A stretch of DNA of 64,000 bases from Brevibacterium sp. S111 (GTDB lineage Bacteria > Actinomycetota > Actinomycetes > Actinomycetales > Brevibacteriaceae): contig NZ_RHFH01000001.1 of the NCBI RefSeq assembly GCF_004745075.1, forward strand, positions 1-64,000, read 5' to 3'. Position 1 is the first letter of the stretch. Each line of letters opens with the position of its first letter. The position numbers and the translations under genes are program-made. Below are positions 25,474 through 35,463 of the stretch, in pieces. Under the pieces are notes generated by a model that ran no database searches, was not told where the DNA came from, and was given only the letters and a program-made list of their open reading frames with translations.

Positions 25474-26036
25474 CGAATGGAAGACAGGATACGGTCAGTG
25501 ATGTCGTTGACCTCTCCGAGGCCGTCGACCTGGCGCAGCAGACCGCGGCTGCGGTAGATGTCGGTCAGCGGCTGGGTCTGCTCTTCGTAGACGTCGAGGC
25601 GGTGGCGGATGACGTCTTCGCTGTCATCGCTGCGGCCCTCGGTCTGTGCGCGGGCGAGCAGACGAGCGACGACTTCGTCGGTGTCAGCAGTGAGTTCGAC
25701 GACGTGTTCGATCGCCTTGTCTTCGGCCGAGAGCATCCGATCGAGTTCTTCGACCTGGGCGCTGGTGCGCGGGTAGCCGTCGAGCAGGAACCCGTCTGCC
25801 GCATCGTCCTGAGCCAAACGGTCAGCGACCATCGAGTTCGTGACCTCGTCGGGAACGTACTCGCCGGCGTCCATGTAGCGCTTGGCGAGCTTGCCGAGCT
25901 CGGTCTCACCCTTCACGTTCGCCCGGAAGATGTCTCCGGTGGAGATCGCCGGGACGCCGAGCGCCTCCGACAGACGAGCCGCCTGGGTGCCCTTGCCGGC
26001 TCCCGGGGGGCCGATCAGGATAATGCGTGAACTCAT
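25470..26036 (-). CDS. adk: Adenylate kinase
   Basis: The 188-residue enzyme has the P-loop GPPGAGKGTQ at its N-terminus, the AMP-binding STGDIFRANV and the DGYPRT motif. A short lid (TEGRSDDSEDVIRHRL) lacks the zinc-binding insertion, as is normal in actinobacteria. It equilibrates ATP, ADP and AMP. I chose the ATG at 26036, with GGAAGG upstream, over an ATG five codons earlier. It lies between secY (48 nt) and map (overlapping). Confidence 0.97.
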   Translation of the reverse strand: MSSRIILIGPPGAGKGTQAARLSEALGVPAISTGDIFRANVKGETELGKLAKRYMDAGEYVPDEVTNSMVADRLAQDDAADGFLLDGYPRTSAQVEELDRMLSAEDKAIEHVVELTADTDEVVARLLARAQTEGRSDDSEDVIRHRLDVYEEQTQPLTDIYRSRGLLRQVDGLGEVNDITDRILSSIR

Positions 26037-26084
26037 AAGGTGTCCTTCCAATGGTTGTCCGCTGAAGCTCAGCGTCAGGTCAAA

Positions 26085-27386
26085 TCAGCGCAACAGTCCT
26101 TCATAGTGGCGCTGCTGCATCTGCGCATCGATCTGCTTGACCGTCTCAAGGCCGACGCCCACGACGATGAGCAGCGAAGTTCCGCCGAACGGGAAGTTCT
26201 GGTTCGCGTTGATGAGCACCAGCGCGATGAGCGGAATGAGGGCGACGAAGGCCAAGTAGAGCGAACCGGGGAAGTTGATGCGGCTGAGCACGAAGCTGAG
26301 GTATTCGGCTGTCGGTCGACCGGCGCGGATGCCGGGGATGAACCCGCCGTACTTCTTCATGTTGTCCGCGACCTCTTCGGGATTGAAGGTGATCGCCACG
26401 TAGAAGTAGGCGAAGAAGATCGTCAGCAGAGCGTAGACGGTGATGTAGATCGGGTGATCGCCGCGGGTGAAGTAGGTGTTGATCCATTCGACCCACTTCG
26501 ACTCGGGATCGAAGAACTGCGAGATCAGGCTCGGCAGGTAGAGCACCGAGGAGGCGAAGATGACGGGGATGACTCCGGCCATGTTCACCTTGATCGGGAT
26601 ATAGGTCGAGGTGCCCCCGAACATACGACGCCCGACCATCCGCTTCGCGTACTGGACGGGCACGCGACGCTGCGACTGTTCGACGAAGACGACGAGCGCG
26701 ACGAGGACCAGGCCGACCGCCAAGACGATGAGGAAGATGTCGACGCCCTGCTCGCGGAAGATCGCACCGAGCGAGGACGGGAACGCCGAGGCGACAGAGG
26801 TGAAGATCAGCAGCGACATACCATTGCCGACACCGTGCTCGGTGATCTGCTCGCCCAGCCACATGATGAGGCCGGTACCAGCGGTGAGCGTGAGCACGAG
26901 GACTGCGATGCCCCACCAGGTGTCGTTGGCGATGAGGTCGGTGCAGCCTTCGACGCTGCCGAAGAGCGCACCCGAACGGACAGTGGCCACGAGCGTGGTC
27001 GAGTTGAGGATCGCCAGGCCGATGGTGAGGTAACGAGTGTACTGGGTCAGCTTCGCCTGCCCGGACGCCCCTTCCTTGTGGAGGGATTCGAAGCGCGGGA
27101 TGACCACGCGCAGGAGCTGCACGATGATGCTCGCCGTGATGTAGGGCATGATGCCCAGAGCGAAGATCGACAGCTGCAGCAGAGCGCCACCGCTGAAGAG
27201 GTTGATCATTGCGAATCCGCCCTCATTCAGCTGAGGCGAAGCCACACACTCCTGCACCTGGGTGTAATCGATGCCGGGCGAGGGAATGAACGAGCCGAGT
27301 CGGAAGATGACAAGAATGCCCAGGGTGAAGAGGAGTTTGTTCCTCAAGTCGGGCGTTCTGAAAGCCCTCCGGATTGCGCCGATCAA
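26085..27386 (-). CDS. secY: Protein translocase subunit SecY
   Basis: The 433-residue channel protein shows ten hydrophobic segments and SecY landmarks: the N-terminal FRTPDLRNKLLFTLGILVIFRLGSFIPSPG, the plug-region segment after it, QLLRVVIPRFESLHKEG, and the basic cytoplasmic loop VPVQYAKRMVGR. It moves proteins across or into the membrane with SecE and SecG. Translation begins at TTG (27386), supported by GAGGAGG about 5 nt upstream. A terminator between rplO and secY suggests that secY-adk-map has its own promoter. Confidence 0.97.
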   Translation of the reverse strand: MIGAIRRAFRTPDLRNKLLFTLGILVIFRLGSFIPSPGIDYTQVQECVASPQLNEGGFAMINLFSGGALLQLSIFALGIMPYITASIIVQLLRVVIPRFESLHKEGASGQAKLTQYTRYLTIGLAILNSTTLVATVRSGALFGSVEGCTDLIANDTWWGIAVLVLTLTAGTGLIMWLGEQITEHGVGNGMSLLIFTSVASAFPSSLGAIFREQGVDIFLIVLAVGLVLVALVVFVEQSQRRVPVQYAKRMVGRRMFGGTSTYIPIKVNMAGVIPVIFASSVLYLPSLISQFFDPESKWVEWINTYFTRGDHPIYITVYALLTIFFAYFYVAITFNPEEVADNMKKYGGFIPGIRAGRPTAEYLSFVLSRINFPGSLYLAFVALIPLIALVLINANQNFPFGGTSLLIVVGVGLETVKQIDAQMQQRHYEGLLR

Positions 27387-27553
27387 GCGTCCTCCTCGTT
27401 GGCGGATGAAAAGTCAGAGTCGTGGTCGCGACCTGGCGAATGAGACAAATACCTGCAAAAGACTATCAGGGTATGACCTCTAGACTGAAACCGGTCAGTG
27501 GCCCGACAGACTGGTTTCGGAGTGATTCCCGGGGTATTGCCGGGCATGCAGAA

Positions 27554-27581
27554 GGGGGCGGTCACCGCAGTGACCGCCCCC
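27554..27581 (-). terminator. Terminator between rplO and secY
   Basis: GGGGGCGGTCAC (27554-27565) and GTGACCGCCCCC (27570-27581) form a perfect 12-bp stem with a 4-nt loop, about 40 nt beyond the rplO stop. It separates the spc operon from secY-adk-map, so secY must have its own promoter or depend on readthrough. Confidence 0.65.
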
Positions 27582-27623
27582 TCTTTCAGCATTGAAGCCT
27601 CAGGCCCGTTCCAACGGATCCGA

Positions 27624-28076
27624 TCAGGCTTCGCTGGCGCTTCCGCCTGCAGCCTTGATCTTCTCGGCCGCTGAGCCGGAGAACTTGTCTGCAGTGATGT
27701 TCAGAGCCACGGTGATCTCACCGGTGCCGAGAACCTTGACGGGCTGCTTGGGACGCACAGCACCCTTAGCCACGAGATCGGCGACGGTGACGTCTCCTCC
27801 CTCGGGGAACAGGGCGGACAGCTTGTCGAGGTTGACAACCTGGAACGTCACCTTGGCCGGGTTCTTGAACCCACGCAGCTTCGGCAGACGCATGTGCATC
27901 GGTGTCTGGCCGCCCTCGAAGCCGTGCGGAACCTGGTAACGGGCCTTCGTGCCCTTGGTTCCGCGACCGGCGGTCTTACCCTTCGAAGCCTCACCACGAC
28001 CCACACGGGTCTTGGTGGTCTTGGCTCCGGGGGCCGGGTGCAGATCGTGCAGCTTCAGCGAGTCGTTGTTCGACAT
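27624..28076 (-). CDS. rplO: 50S ribosomal protein L15
   Basis: A 150-residue L15 with the N-terminal [36 protein letters not shown] glycine-rich tail and [19 protein letters not shown]. It stabilises the large subunit core. It starts 1 nt after rpmD and is the last gene of the spc operon. Confidence 0.98.
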   Translation of the reverse strand: MSNNDSLKLHDLHPAPGAKTTKTRVGRGEASKGKTAGRGTKGTKARYQVPHGFEGGQTPMHMRLPKLRGFKNPAKVTFQVVNLDKLSALFPEGGDVTVADLVAKGAVRPKQPVKVLGTGEITVALNITADKFSGSAAEKIKAAGGSASEA

Positions 28077-28077
28077 A

Positions 28078-28260
28078 TCAATCGACCTCTTCCACAGTCA
28101 CGATGTGGCGAACAGCGTTGATCATTCCCCGGATCTCCGGGCGATCATCCTGCACCACAACGTCGTTGGTCCGCTTGAGACCGAGCGAACGCAGCGTATC
28201 GCGCTGGCTCTGACGGTAACCGATAGCGGACTTGCGCTGAGTAATCTTGAGCTTTGCCAT
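28078..28260 (-). CDS. rpmD: 50S ribosomal protein L30
   Basis: A 60-residue L30 ([30 protein letters not shown]...) of the usual bacterial length. Its ATG overlaps the rpsE stop as TGATG, and rplO follows after 1 nt. Confidence 0.98.
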   Translation of the reverse strand: MAKLKITQRKSAIGYRQSQRDTLRSLGLKRTNDVVVQDDRPEIRGMINAVRHIVTVEEVD

Positions 28261-28943
28261 CAGGACTTCGCCCCACTTTCAGCAGCTGCTCGCAGCAATG
28301 CGTGCGGAGCAACCTCGTCGACGGGAAGGCCGCGGCGAGCCGCAACTTCCTCGGGCCGTTCGAGGCTCTTCAGCGCGGTGATCGCAGCGTGCACGATGTT
28401 GATCGCGTTCGACGAACCCAGCGACTTCGACAGCACATCCTGGACGCCAGCGGCATCGAGGACTGCACGGACGGGTCCGCCGGCGATGACACCGGTACCG
28501 GGAGCGGCCGGACGCAGCAGGACAACGCCTGCGGCTTCCTCGCCCTGGACCGGGTGCGGAATGGTCTTCTGGATGCGGGGGACACGGAAGAAGTTTTTCT
28601 TCGCTTCCTCAACACCCTTGGCGATGGCGGCAGGAACTTCCTTCGCCTTGCCATAGCCCATGCCGACCATGCCGTCGCCGTCGCCAACCACGACGAGAGC
28701 CGTGAAGGAGAACCGACGTCCACCCTTGACGACCTTCGACACGCGGTTGATGGTGATGACGTGCTCGACGAACTGGTTCTTGTCGTCACGATCGTTGCGA
28801 CCGCCACGCCCACGGCCTTCGCCGCGTCCGCGGCCCTGGCCGCCCTGTCCACCCTGGCCGCGGCCACGGGAGGAACGGTCACCGCTGTTGTCGGTGCGCG
28901 TCTCAGCAGTCGCCTGCTGTTCCTTGTTCTCTTCAGTGCTCAT
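28260..28943 (-). CDS. rpsE: 30S ribosomal protein S5 with Arg/Gly-rich N-terminal extension
   Basis: Residues from about 58 on are canonical S5 ([49 protein letters not shown] and the ribosome-binding end). The first ~57 residues are an added low-complexity tail. Residues 1-24 are acidic and polar, then comes an Arg/Gly/Gln-rich run ([28 protein letters not shown]). S5 lines the mRNA entry channel together with S3, which here also has an Arg/Gly-rich tail. The ATG overlaps the rplR stop, and the stop overlaps rpmD. Confidence 0.97.
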   Translation of the reverse strand: MSTEENKEQQATAETRTDNSGDRSSRGRGQGGQGGQGRGRGEGRGRGGRNDRDDKNQFVEHVITINRVSKVVKGGRRFSFTALVVVGDGDGMVGMGYGKAKEVPAAIAKGVEEAKKNFFRVPRIQKTIPHPVQGEEAAGVVLLRPAAPGTGVIAGGPVRAVLDAAGVQDVLSKSLGSSNAINIVHAAITALKSLERPEEVAARRGLPVDEVAPHALLRAAAESGAKS

Positions 28944-29320
28944 AGGGCCAATCCTCCTTCACGGGCACCTTCGGCGATTGCCTGCACACGGCCGTGGTAG
29001 GCGTTGCCTCCACGGTCGAATACGACGGCTTCGATACCGGCGTCCTTGGCGCGCTGGGCAACCAGTTCGCCCACCTTGCGGGCTTTGCCGGTCTTGTCGC
29101 CTTCGAATGTCCGCAGATCGGCTTCCATGGTGGAGGCCGAGACCAGGGTCTTGCCGACGGTGTCGTCGATGACCTGGACGAAGACATGGCGCGTGGAACG
29201 AGTCACTGAGAGGCGCGGGCGCTCGGCCGTACCGCTCACATGCTTGCGCAGACGAGCGTGACGACGCTTGCGAGCAGCAGCCCTGCCCTTGCCGTAGCTT
29301 TCCTTCTTGCCAAAGGCCAT
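28940..29320 (-). CDS. rplR: 50S ribosomal protein L18
   Basis: A 126-residue L18, which binds 5S rRNA. It has the basic N-terminus ([21 protein letters not shown]), [20 protein letters not shown] and the ending [24 protein letters not shown]. It starts 2 nt after rplF and overlaps rpsE (ATGA). Confidence 0.98.
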   Translation of the reverse strand: MAFGKKESYGKGRAAARKRRHARLRKHVSGTAERPRLSVTRSTRHVFVQVIDDTVGKTLVSASTMEADLRTFEGDKTGKARKVGELVAQRAKDAGIEAVVFDRGGNAYHGRVQAIAEGAREGGLAL

Positions 29321-29322
29321 CT

Positions 29323-29859
29323 TTACTTACCAGCCTTTCCGACCTTGCGACGGACGATTTCGCCGGCGTAGCGCACACCTTTGCCCTTGTAGGGTTCGGG
29401 CCTGCGCAGCTTCCGGATGTTTGCAGCGGTCTCACCGACCAGCTGCTTGTCGATTCCGTGGACGCCGACCTTCGTCTGACCCTCGACGCTGAAGGAGATT
29501 CCCTCAGGCGGCTCGACGACGATGGGATGGCTGTAGCCGAGGGCGAACTCGAGGTTCGATCCCTTGGCCTGCACACGGTAACCGGTTCCGACGATCTCGA
29601 GGCCCTTGGAGTAGCCCTCGGTCACACCGACGATCAGGTTGTTGATGAGCGTGCGTGACAGTCCGTGCAGGGAACGCGATTCGCGCTCCTCGTCCGGACG
29701 CGCCACGGTGACGACACCGTCTTCGAGCGATACGGTGATCGGCTCGGCGATGGTGACAGACAGTTCGCCCTTGGGTCCCTTGACGGCAACATCCTGGCCG
29801 TCGACCTTGACCTCGACGCCGCTGGGAACGGAGATCGGGTTCTTGCCAATACGTGACAT
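29323..29859 (-). CDS. rplF: 50S ribosomal protein L6
   Basis: The 178-residue L6 starts [17 protein letters not shown] and has the two-domain fold, with the C-terminal signature [26 protein letters not shown] chose the ATG at 29859, the standard N-terminus, over an upstream GTG or ATG in the same frame. It follows rpsH after 16 nt. Confidence 0.98.
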   Translation of the reverse strand: MSRIGKNPISVPSGVEVKVDGQDVAVKGPKGELSVTIAEPITVSLEDGVVTVARPDEERESRSLHGLSRTLINNLIVGVTEGYSKGLEIVGTGYRVQAKGSNLEFALGYSHPIVVEPPEGISFSVEGQTKVGVHGIDKQLVGETAANIRKLRRPEPYKGKGVRYAGEIVRRKVGKAGK

Positions 29860-29875
29860 ATTCTTCTCTCCTTCC

Positions 29876-30274
29876 TTACCAGACGTAGGCGAGGACTTCC
29901 CCACCCACACCCTTCTTGGCGGCCTGGCGGTCTGTCAGGAGGCCTGACGAGGTCGACAGGATGGCGATGCCGAGTCCGCCGAGAACCTTGGGCAGGTTCG
30001 TGGACTTCGCGTAGACGCGCAGTCCCGGCTTCGACACACGACGCAGTCCGGCGATGGAACGTTCCCGGTTGGGTCCGAACTTGAGGTCCAGGAACAGGGT
30101 CTTTCCGACCTCGGCGTCTTCGACGCTCCAGCCGGTGATGTAACCCTCCGTCTTGAGGATCTCGGCGATGTTCGACTTGAGTTTCGAGAACGGCATGCTG
30201 ACGTCCTCGTGATAAGCCGAGTTGGCGTTGCGCAGACGCGTGAGCATGTCTGCGACTGGATCAGTCATTGTCAT
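29876..30274 (-). CDS. rpsH: 30S ribosomal protein S8
   Basis: A 132-residue S8 ([23 protein letters not shown]..., [47 protein letters not shown]). It binds helix 21 of 16S rRNA and in some bacteria represses the spc operon. Normally rpsN sits between rplE and rpsH; here the gap is only 67 nt and holds no gene. Confidence 0.98.
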   Translation of the reverse strand: MTMTDPVADMLTRLRNANSAYHEDVSMPFSKLKSNIAEILKTEGYITGWSVEDAEVGKTLFLDLKFGPNRERSIAGLRRVSKPGLRVYAKSTNLPKVLGGLGIAILSTSSGLLTDRQAAKKGVGGEVLAYVW

Positions 30275-30341
30275 TTGGGCACTTGCCCTTCCTCGTTACG
30301 GTTTCCGCCCACATGCTGTGCTTGGACCTGCAACGTAGCGA

Positions 30342-30911
30342 TTATTTTGTCTTGAACGGGAACCCGAGGTGACGCAGCAGTGCACGTCCCTCATCGTCCG
30401 TCGTGGCAGTGGTGACCACGGTGATATCCATACCGCGGACACGGTCGATCCGGTCCTGGTCGATCTCGTGGAACATCGACTGCTCCGTGAGACCGAAGGT
30501 ATAGTTGCCGTGTCCGTCGAACTGACGATCCGAGAGTCCGCGGAAGTCGCGGATACGCGGCAGTGCCAGGGTGATGACGCGGTCGATGAACTCCCACATC
30601 CGTGCTCCACGCATGGTGACGTGGACACCGATGGGCTGGCCCTCGCGCAGCTTGAACTGAGCGATGGACTTCCGAGCCCGGGTCACGACCGGCTTCTGAC
30701 CGGTGATCAGAGTCAGATCGTTGACGGCGCCTTCGATCAGCTTGGAATCGCGTGCTGCGTCACCCACACCCATGTTCACGACGACCTTGGTCAGTCCGGG
30801 AACCTGCATGGGGTTGGCGTAGTTGAACTCTTCCTGCATCTTCGCCACGATCTCATTGCGGTAAATCTGCTTGAGACGCGGTGCGGGACGGCTGGTGGTT
30901 GTTTCCGTCAT
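30342..30911 (-). CDS. rplE: 50S ribosomal protein L5
   Basis: A 189-residue L5 with [54 protein letters not shown] and the end [14 protein letters not shown]. It holds 5S rRNA in the central protuberance and touches the P-site tRNA. Its ATG overlaps the rplX stop (TGATG). Confidence 0.98.
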   Translation of the reverse strand: MTETTTSRPAPRLKQIYRNEIVAKMQEEFNYANPMQVPGLTKVVVNMGVGDAARDSKLIEGAVNDLTLITGQKPVVTRARKSIAQFKLREGQPIGVHVTMRGARMWEFIDRVITLALPRIRDFRGLSDRQFDGHGNYTFGLTEQSMFHEIDQDRIDRVRGMDITVVTTATTDDEGRALLRHLGFPFKTK

Positions 30912-31279
30912 CAGATCTCCTCCCCGGTGCGACGCGAGTAGCGAACCCGAACGGTCTTGGTGCGACCATCGCGCTCGACGTTCTCTTCGCGGTATCCGAC
31001 GCGGGTGGGCTTGTTGTCCTTGGGATCAACGAGCGCCACGTTGGACACGTGGATGGGGGCTTCGTGGGTCTCACGGCCACCAGCGGTGCCGCCGGCCTGA
31101 GTCTGCGTAGCCTTCTTGTGCTTGATCACGCGGTTGACGCCCTCGACGAGCACACGGTTGCGTTCGGGGTAGACGGCAAGAACCTTGCCCTGCTTCCCGC
31201 GATCGCCACCGCGTGACTCCCGAGCGCCTGCGATCACCTGGACGAGATCGCCCTTCTTGATCTTGAGCTTGTTCGCCAT
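30911..31279 (-). CDS. rplX: 50S ribosomal protein L24
   Basis: The 122-residue L24 has the KOW motif in [42 protein letters not shown]. It starts large-subunit assembly. I chose the ATG at 31279 ([11 protein letters not shown]); a GTG two codons earlier (31285) would overlap the rplN stop and is equally compatible with the GGAGG site. The stop overlaps rplE. Confidence 0.97.
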   Translation of the reverse strand: MANKLKIKKGDLVQVIAGARESRGGDRGKQGKVLAVYPERNRVLVEGVNRVIKHKKATQTQAGGTAGGRETHEAPIHVSNVALVDPKDNKPTRVGYREENVERDGRTKTVRVRYSRRTGEEI

Positions 31280-31281
31280 GC

Positions 31282-31650
31282 TCACAACACCTCCGGTGCC
31301 AGGGAGACGATCTTCATGAACTTCTTGTCGCGGAGTTCGCGTCCCACGGGCCCGAAGATGCGGGTTCCGCGCGGCTCCTCATCGTTCTTGAGGATGACAG
31401 CTGCATTCTCGTCGAACTTGATGTAGGAGCCGTCGGGACGACGGCGTTCCTTGGCGGTGCGAACGATGACAGCCTTGACGATGTCACCCTTCTTCACGTT
31501 TCCGCCGGGGATTGCGTCCTTGACGGTTGCCACGATGGTGTCACCGATCGAGGCGTAGCGCCGACCGGAGCCACCCAGGATCCTGATGGCCAGGATCTGC
31601 TTGGCGCCAGTGTTGTCGGCGACTTTGAGTCGCGACTCTTGCTGAATCAC
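31282..31650 (-). CDS. rplN: 50S ribosomal protein L14
   Basis: A 122-residue L14 starting at GTG ([33 protein letters not shown]) and ending VSLAPEVL. It forms an intersubunit bridge near the factor-binding site. It is the first gene of the spc group, separated from rpsQ by a 144-nt gap containing two hairpins. AGGAG precedes the GTG. Confidence 0.98.
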   Translation of the reverse strand: MIQQESRLKVADNTGAKQILAIRILGGSGRRYASIGDTIVATVKDAIPGGNVKKGDIVKAVIVRTAKERRRPDGSYIKFDENAAVILKNDEEPRGTRIFGPVGRELRDKKFMKIVSLAPEVL

Positions 31651-31676
31651 TATTTTCTCCTGTCGTCGCGCTGGTT

Positions 31677-31694
31677 CTCACGCACAGGCGTGAG
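31677..31694 (-). promoter_or_regulatory. Small hairpin in the rplN leader
   Basis: CTCACGC (31677-31683) and GCGTGAG (31688-31694) pair perfectly around a 4-nt loop, 27 nt before the rplN GTG. It may be a leader structure of the spc transcript. Confidence 0.3.
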
Positions 31695-31738
31695 CCTTGC
31701 GGAACGGATTCATTGACATTTCACCCCGTTCCCGGTAG

Positions 31739-31769
31739 CCGCCCGCAGTCTCCAGGAGACCGCGGGCGG
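31739..31769 (-). terminator. S10 operon terminator between rpsQ and rplN
   Basis: In the leftward RNA, 15 consecutive pairs form between CCGCCCGCGGTCTCC and its partner, with one G-U pair and one central base. It lies 25 nt after the rpsQ stop, at the classic boundary between the S10 and spc operons. It lacks a T-run. Confidence 0.5.
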
Positions 31770-31794
31770 GACCGGGTGGGTGGGGTGGCGTTGG

Positions 31795-32082
31795 TTACTT
31801 AGCGCGTTCGATGATCTCGACGAGCCGCCAACGCTTCGCGGCCGAAAGCGGCCGCGTCTCGGCCACGAGGACGAAATCACCGATACCGGCGGTGTTCTCC
31901 TCATCGTGAACCTTGTACTTGACCGACTTGCGCAGGACCTTGCCGTAGAGGCGGTGCTTCATGCGCTCCTCGACCTCGACGACGATGGTCTTGTCCATTT
32001 TGTCGGATACGACGTAACCACGTGCAGTCTTGCGGGAGTTCCGCTCCGCAGCAGTGGCCTCAGTGTTCGCGGTCTCCGCCAT
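31795..32082 (-). CDS. rpsQ: 30S ribosomal protein S17
   Basis: The 95-residue S17 ([27 protein letters not shown]..., [23 protein letters not shown]) has a short Ala/Thr/Glu N-terminal extension. The ATG at 32082 overlaps the rpmC stop. It is the last gene of the S10 group before the hairpin at 31739-31769. Confidence 0.98.
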   Translation of the reverse strand: MAETANTEATAAERNSRKTARGYVVSDKMDKTIVVEVEERMKHRLYGKVLRKSVKYKVHDEENTAGIGDFVLVAETRPLSAAKRWRLVEIIERAK

Positions 32083-32333
32083 CACTTGCCCTCTTCCTTA
32101 GCATCAGCGGGGTTCGGACGGATGTCCAGCTCCCGTTCGTTGAGCACGGTGTAGATACGAGCGATGTCGCGACGCACAGCCTTGAGGCGACCGTGGCTCT
32201 CCAGCTGGCCGGTGGCCGACTGGAAACGCAGGTTGAACAGCTCGGCCTTGGCCTTCTTGAGCTCCTCGAGCAGACGCTCGTTGTCGAAACCGTCCAGTGC
32301 GTCGATGGAAAGGTTCTTCGAACCGATTGCCAT
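32082..32333 (-). CDS. rpmC: 50S ribosomal protein L29
   Basis: The 83-residue L29 has the helical hairpin core [46 protein letters not shown] and an added charged C-terminus. The ATG at 32333 gives MAIGSKNL; a GTG at 32339 is a possible alternative that overlaps rplP. L29 lies near the peptide tunnel exit. The stop overlaps rpsQ. Confidence 0.97.
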   Translation of the reverse strand: MAIGSKNLSIDALDGFDNERLLEELKKAKAELFNLRFQSATGQLESHGRLKAVRRDIARIYTVLNERELDIRPNPADAKEEGK

Positions 32334-32335
32334 TC

Positions 32336-32752
32336 TCACTCACCACCTTCGCGGGCCACGATACGGGCCTTCAGCGGAAGCTTGTGGATCGCCAGGCGCA
32401 GAGCCTCGCGAGCAACTTCCTCGGACACACCGGCGAGTTCGAACATGACCCGACCCGGCTTGACATTGGCGATCCACCATTCAGGCGATCCCTTACCGGA
32501 ACCCATACGGGTCTCGGCAGGCTTCTTCGTCAGCGGGTGGTCGGGGTAGATGTTGATCCACACCTTGCCGCCGCGCTTGATGTAGCGCGTCATGGCAATA
32601 CGTGCGGCCTCGATCTGCCGGTTGGTGACGTAGGCGGGCTCGAGAGCCTGGATGCCGTAGTCACCGAAGGACACCGTCGTGCCTCCCTTGGCGGCGCCGC
32701 CCCGACGGGGATGGTGCTGCTTACGGAATTTCACTCGACGAGGGATCAACAT
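32336..32752 (-). CDS. rplP: 50S ribosomal protein L16
   Basis: A 138-residue L16 ([25 protein letters not shown]..., [27 protein letters not shown]). It helps position the A-site tRNA and complete the peptidyl transferase centre. It follows rpsC after 3 nt. Confidence 0.98.
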   Translation of the reverse strand: MLIPRRVKFRKQHHPRRGGAAKGGTTVSFGDYGIQALEPAYVTNRQIEAARIAMTRYIKRGGKVWINIYPDHPLTKKPAETRMGSGKGSPEWWIANVKPGRVMFELAGVSEEVAREALRLAIHKLPLKARIVAREGGE

Positions 32753-32755
32753 ATC

Positions 32756-33571
32756 TCAGCCCTCCGATCCGGCCTCAGCCGCGGGGGCTTCGGCATTGTT
32801 CTCAGTGTTACGGGCCTGGTCACCCCGGCGCGGTGCGCCTTCCTGACCACGTCCGCGGCCACCACGACCGCGCCCACGGCCACGCGGGCCACGAGCAGCA
32901 GGAGCCTTCGCCTGCTCGGCAGCAAGCTCCTTGTCGGTCATGTCGCCCTTGTAGATCCACACCTTGACGCCGATGCGTCCGAATGTGGTGTGTGCTTCGT
33001 GGAGACCGAAATCGATGTTCGCACGCAGGGTGTGCAGCGGCACACGGCCTTCGCGGTAGAACTCGGACCGGCTCATCTCAGCACCGCCGAGGCGGCCGGA
33101 GCACTGCACGCGGATGCCCTTGGCACCGGCACGCTGCGCGCTCTGGATCGCCTTGCGCATTGCGCGGCGGAAGGCCACGCGGCTGGCGAGCTGTTCGGCA
33201 ACTCCCTGAGCGACGAGCTGTGCGTCGATCTCGGGGTTCTTCACCTCAAGGATATTGAGCTGAATCTGCTTGCCGGTGAGCTTCTCGAGCTGACCGCGGA
33301 TGCGGTCCGCTTCGGCTCCACGACGTCCGATGACGATGCCCGGACGTGCGGTGTGGATATCGACGCGAACACGGTCACGCGTGCGCTCGATGTTGACCTT
33401 CGAGATGCCAGCCCGTTCGAGGCCGGTGTTCATCATCTCGCGGATCTTGACATCCTCGAGCACGTAGTCCTTGTAGCGCTGCCCCGGCTTGGTCGAGTCA
33501 GCGAACCACTTCGACTTGTGATCCGTGGTGATTCCGAGTCGGAATCCGTTCGGATTGATCTTCTGGCCCAT
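32756..33571 (-). CDS. rpsC: 30S ribosomal protein S3 with Arg/Gly-rich C-terminal tail
   Basis: Residues 1 to about 215 are canonical S3 ([15 protein letters not shown], the KH domain motif [46 protein letters not shown]). The remaining ~55 residues are a tail with [19 protein letters not shown] followed by an acidic and Ala-rich end. S3 forms part of the mRNA entry channel beside S5, which also has an Arg/Gly tail here. The ATG overlaps the rplV stop. Confidence 0.98.
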   Translation of the reverse strand: MGQKINPNGFRLGITTDHKSKWFADSTKPGQRYKDYVLEDVKIREMMNTGLERAGISKVNIERTRDRVRVDIHTARPGIVIGRRGAEADRIRGQLEKLTGKQIQLNILEVKNPEIDAQLVAQGVAEQLASRVAFRRAMRKAIQSAQRAGAKGIRVQCSGRLGGAEMSRSEFYREGRVPLHTLRANIDFGLHEAHTTFGRIGVKVWIYKGDMTDKELAAEQAKAPAARGPRGRGRGRGGRGRGQEGAPRRGDQARNTENNAEAPAAEAGSEG

Positions 33572-33957
33572 TAGCGGTTCCCCTTCCGGCTCTTGCGCTG
33601 AGGCAGGTCGTCGCCGCTGGCCAGGACCACGGTCACGTGGCTCGTGCGCTTCTCGATGCGAAAAGCGCGACCCTGGGCACGCGGACGGAACCGCTTCATG
33701 GTCGGTCCCTCGTCCACGAATGCTTCGGAGATGACCAGTTCGTTCTCGTCGAACGCAACGCCTTCCTCGTCGGCCCGGCCACGCGCATTGGCGATGCCGG
33801 AGGCAACGAGCTTGTAAATCGGATCTGATGCCGACTGTTCTGCAAACTTCAACACTGCAAGTGCTTCGGTCGCCTGCTGACCACGAATGAGGTCGATGAC
33901 GCGCCGAGCCTTGCGAGGCGTGACGCGCAGGTAACGCGCCTTAGCCTTGGCTTCCAT
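33571..33957 (-). CDS. rplV: 50S ribosomal protein L22
   Basis: A 128-residue L22 ([32 protein letters not shown]..., [29 protein letters not shown]). Its beta hairpin lines the peptide exit tunnel and is a site of macrolide resistance changes; nothing unusual is seen. It is 42 nt from rpsS and overlaps rpsC. Confidence 0.98.
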   Translation of the reverse strand: MEAKAKARYLRVTPRKARRVIDLIRGQQATEALAVLKFAEQSASDPIYKLVASGIANARGRADEEGVAFDENELVISEAFVDEGPTMKRFRPRAQGRAFRIEKRTSHVTVVLASGDDLPQRKSRKGNR

Positions 33958-33999
33958 CGCTTCCTTCTCTCTTGTCTAGGATCGTAAGAGTGCCCCGCC

Positions 34000-34281
34000 T
34001 CAGCGGCGGCGACCCTTGCGATCGTCCTTTTCGTGGCCACGGAACGTCCGTGTCGGTGCGAACTCGCCGAGCTTGTGTCCGACCATCGACTCAGTGATGA
34101 AGACGGGGACATGCTTGCGTCCGTCATGTACCGCGATGGTGTGTCCCAGGAAGTCCGGGATGATCATCGAGCGACGAGACCATGTTTTGATGACATTTTT
34201 GGTGTTCTTCTCGTTCTGGCGAGCGACCTTCTGGTAAAGGTGCTCGTCGACGAAAGGACCCTTTTTGAGGCTACGAGGCAT
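34000..34281 (-). CDS. rpsS: 30S ribosomal protein S19
   Basis: A 93-residue S19 ([69 protein letters not shown]). It sits in the 30S head and pairs with S13. It starts 15 nt after the rplB stop. Confidence 0.98.
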   Translation of the reverse strand: MPRSLKKGPFVDEHLYQKVARQNEKNTKNVIKTWSRRSMIIPDFLGHTIAVHDGRKHVPVFITESMVGHKLGEFAPTRTFRGHEKDDRKGRRR

Positions 34282-34296
34282 AAGTCAGTACTCCAA

Positions 34297-35133
34297 TCAG
34301 CGCTTCTTGCCGGTCCGGCGACGGCGCACGATGTACTTGTCGCTCTCTTTGTTCGGCCGGCGTGTGCGGCCCTCCAACTGACCCCACGGGCTGACTGGGT
34401 GACGACCACCCGAAGTACGGCCCTCGCCACCACCATGCGGGTGGTCGATCGGGTTCATCACGACACCGCGGACGGACGGGCGATGGCCCTTCCAACGCAT
34501 GCGGCCTGCTTTGCCCCAGCTGATGTTCGACTGCTCGGCGTTGCCGACCTCGCCGACCGTGCCACGGCAGCGCGCATCAACATTGCGGATTTCGCCCGAA
34601 GGCATCCGCAGCTGTGCGAAACGGCCGTACTTCGCCACGAGCTGCACGGACGAACCGGCAGAACGAGCGATCTTGGCACCGCCGCCGGGACGCATTTCAA
34701 CTGCGTGCAGCACGGTACCGACCGGGATGTTGCGCAGGGCAAGGTTGTTGCCCGGCTTGATGTCTGCACCCGGACCGGCTTCCACCTGTGCACCCTGCTT
34801 GAGGTTCTGCGGGGCGAGGATGTAGCGCTTCTCTCCGTCTGCATAATGCAGCAGAGCGATGCGAGCCGTACGGTTCGGGTCATATTCGATGTGTGCGACC
34901 TTCGCCGGAACGCCATCTTTGTCATGGCGGCGGAAGTCGATGACACGGTATTGGCGCTTGTGACCGCCGCCTTGGTGGCGGGTGGTCACGCGTCCCTGGC
35001 TGTTGCGGCCGCCGCGCTTGGGCAGCGGACGCAGAAGCGACTTCTCCGGTGTAGACCGGGTCACTTCGACGAAGTCGGCGACCGACGAGCCACGGCGGCC
35101 CGGGGTCGTCGGCTTGTGCTTACGGATTCCCAT
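34297..35133 (-). CDS. rplB: 50S ribosomal protein L2
   Basis: A 278-residue L2, with [15 protein letters not shown] N-terminus ([16 protein letters not shown]), the core [27 protein letters not shown] and [14 protein letters not shown] with the conserved His near the peptidyl transferase centre. It is essential for subunit joining. It lies 30 nt after rplW. Confidence 0.98.
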   Translation of the reverse strand: MGIRKHKPTTPGRRGSSVADFVEVTRSTPEKSLLRPLPKRGGRNSQGRVTTRHQGGGHKRQYRVIDFRRHDKDGVPAKVAHIEYDPNRTARIALLHYADGEKRYILAPQNLKQGAQVEAGPGADIKPGNNLALRNIPVGTVLHAVEMRPGGGAKIARSAGSSVQLVAKYGRFAQLRMPSGEIRNVDARCRGTVGEVGNAEQSNISWGKAGRMRWKGHRPSVRGVVMNPIDHPHGGGEGRTSGGRHPVSPWGQLEGRTRRPNKESDKYIVRRRRTGKKR

Positions 35134-35163
35134 GAGTCTTGTCCTTCTTTGACGAAGGATCGC

Positions 35164-35463
35164 TTAGAGCGATCCACCGAAGATGTCGATCGATCCGTCC
35201 TTGAGGGCGACAATGGCACGCTTGGTGTCCTTGCGCTTTCCCCAACCGGTGCGGGTACGGCGGCGCTTGCCCTGGCGATTCAGGGTGTTGACCTTGGCGA
35301 CCTGCACATCGAAGATCGATTCAATGGCGTGCTTGATCTCGGATTTGTTCGAGTCCTGGTCGACGAGGAAGGTGTACTTTCCTTCGTCCATCAGGCTGTA
35401 CGTCTTCTCCGAGACGACCGGTGCGACGATGATGTCGCGCGGGTCCTTGAAGTTGAGACTCAT
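35164..35463 (-). CDS. rplW: 50S ribosomal protein L23
   Basis: A 99-residue L23 ([72 protein letters not shown]). It is the docking site for trigger factor and SRP at the tunnel exit. The ATG overlaps the rplD stop (ATGA). Confidence 0.98.
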   Translation of the reverse strand: MSLNFKDPRDIIVAPVVSEKTYSLMDEGKYTFLVDQDSNKSEIKHAIESIFDVQVAKVNTLNRQGKRRRTRTGWGKRKDTKRAIVALKDGSIDIFGGSL

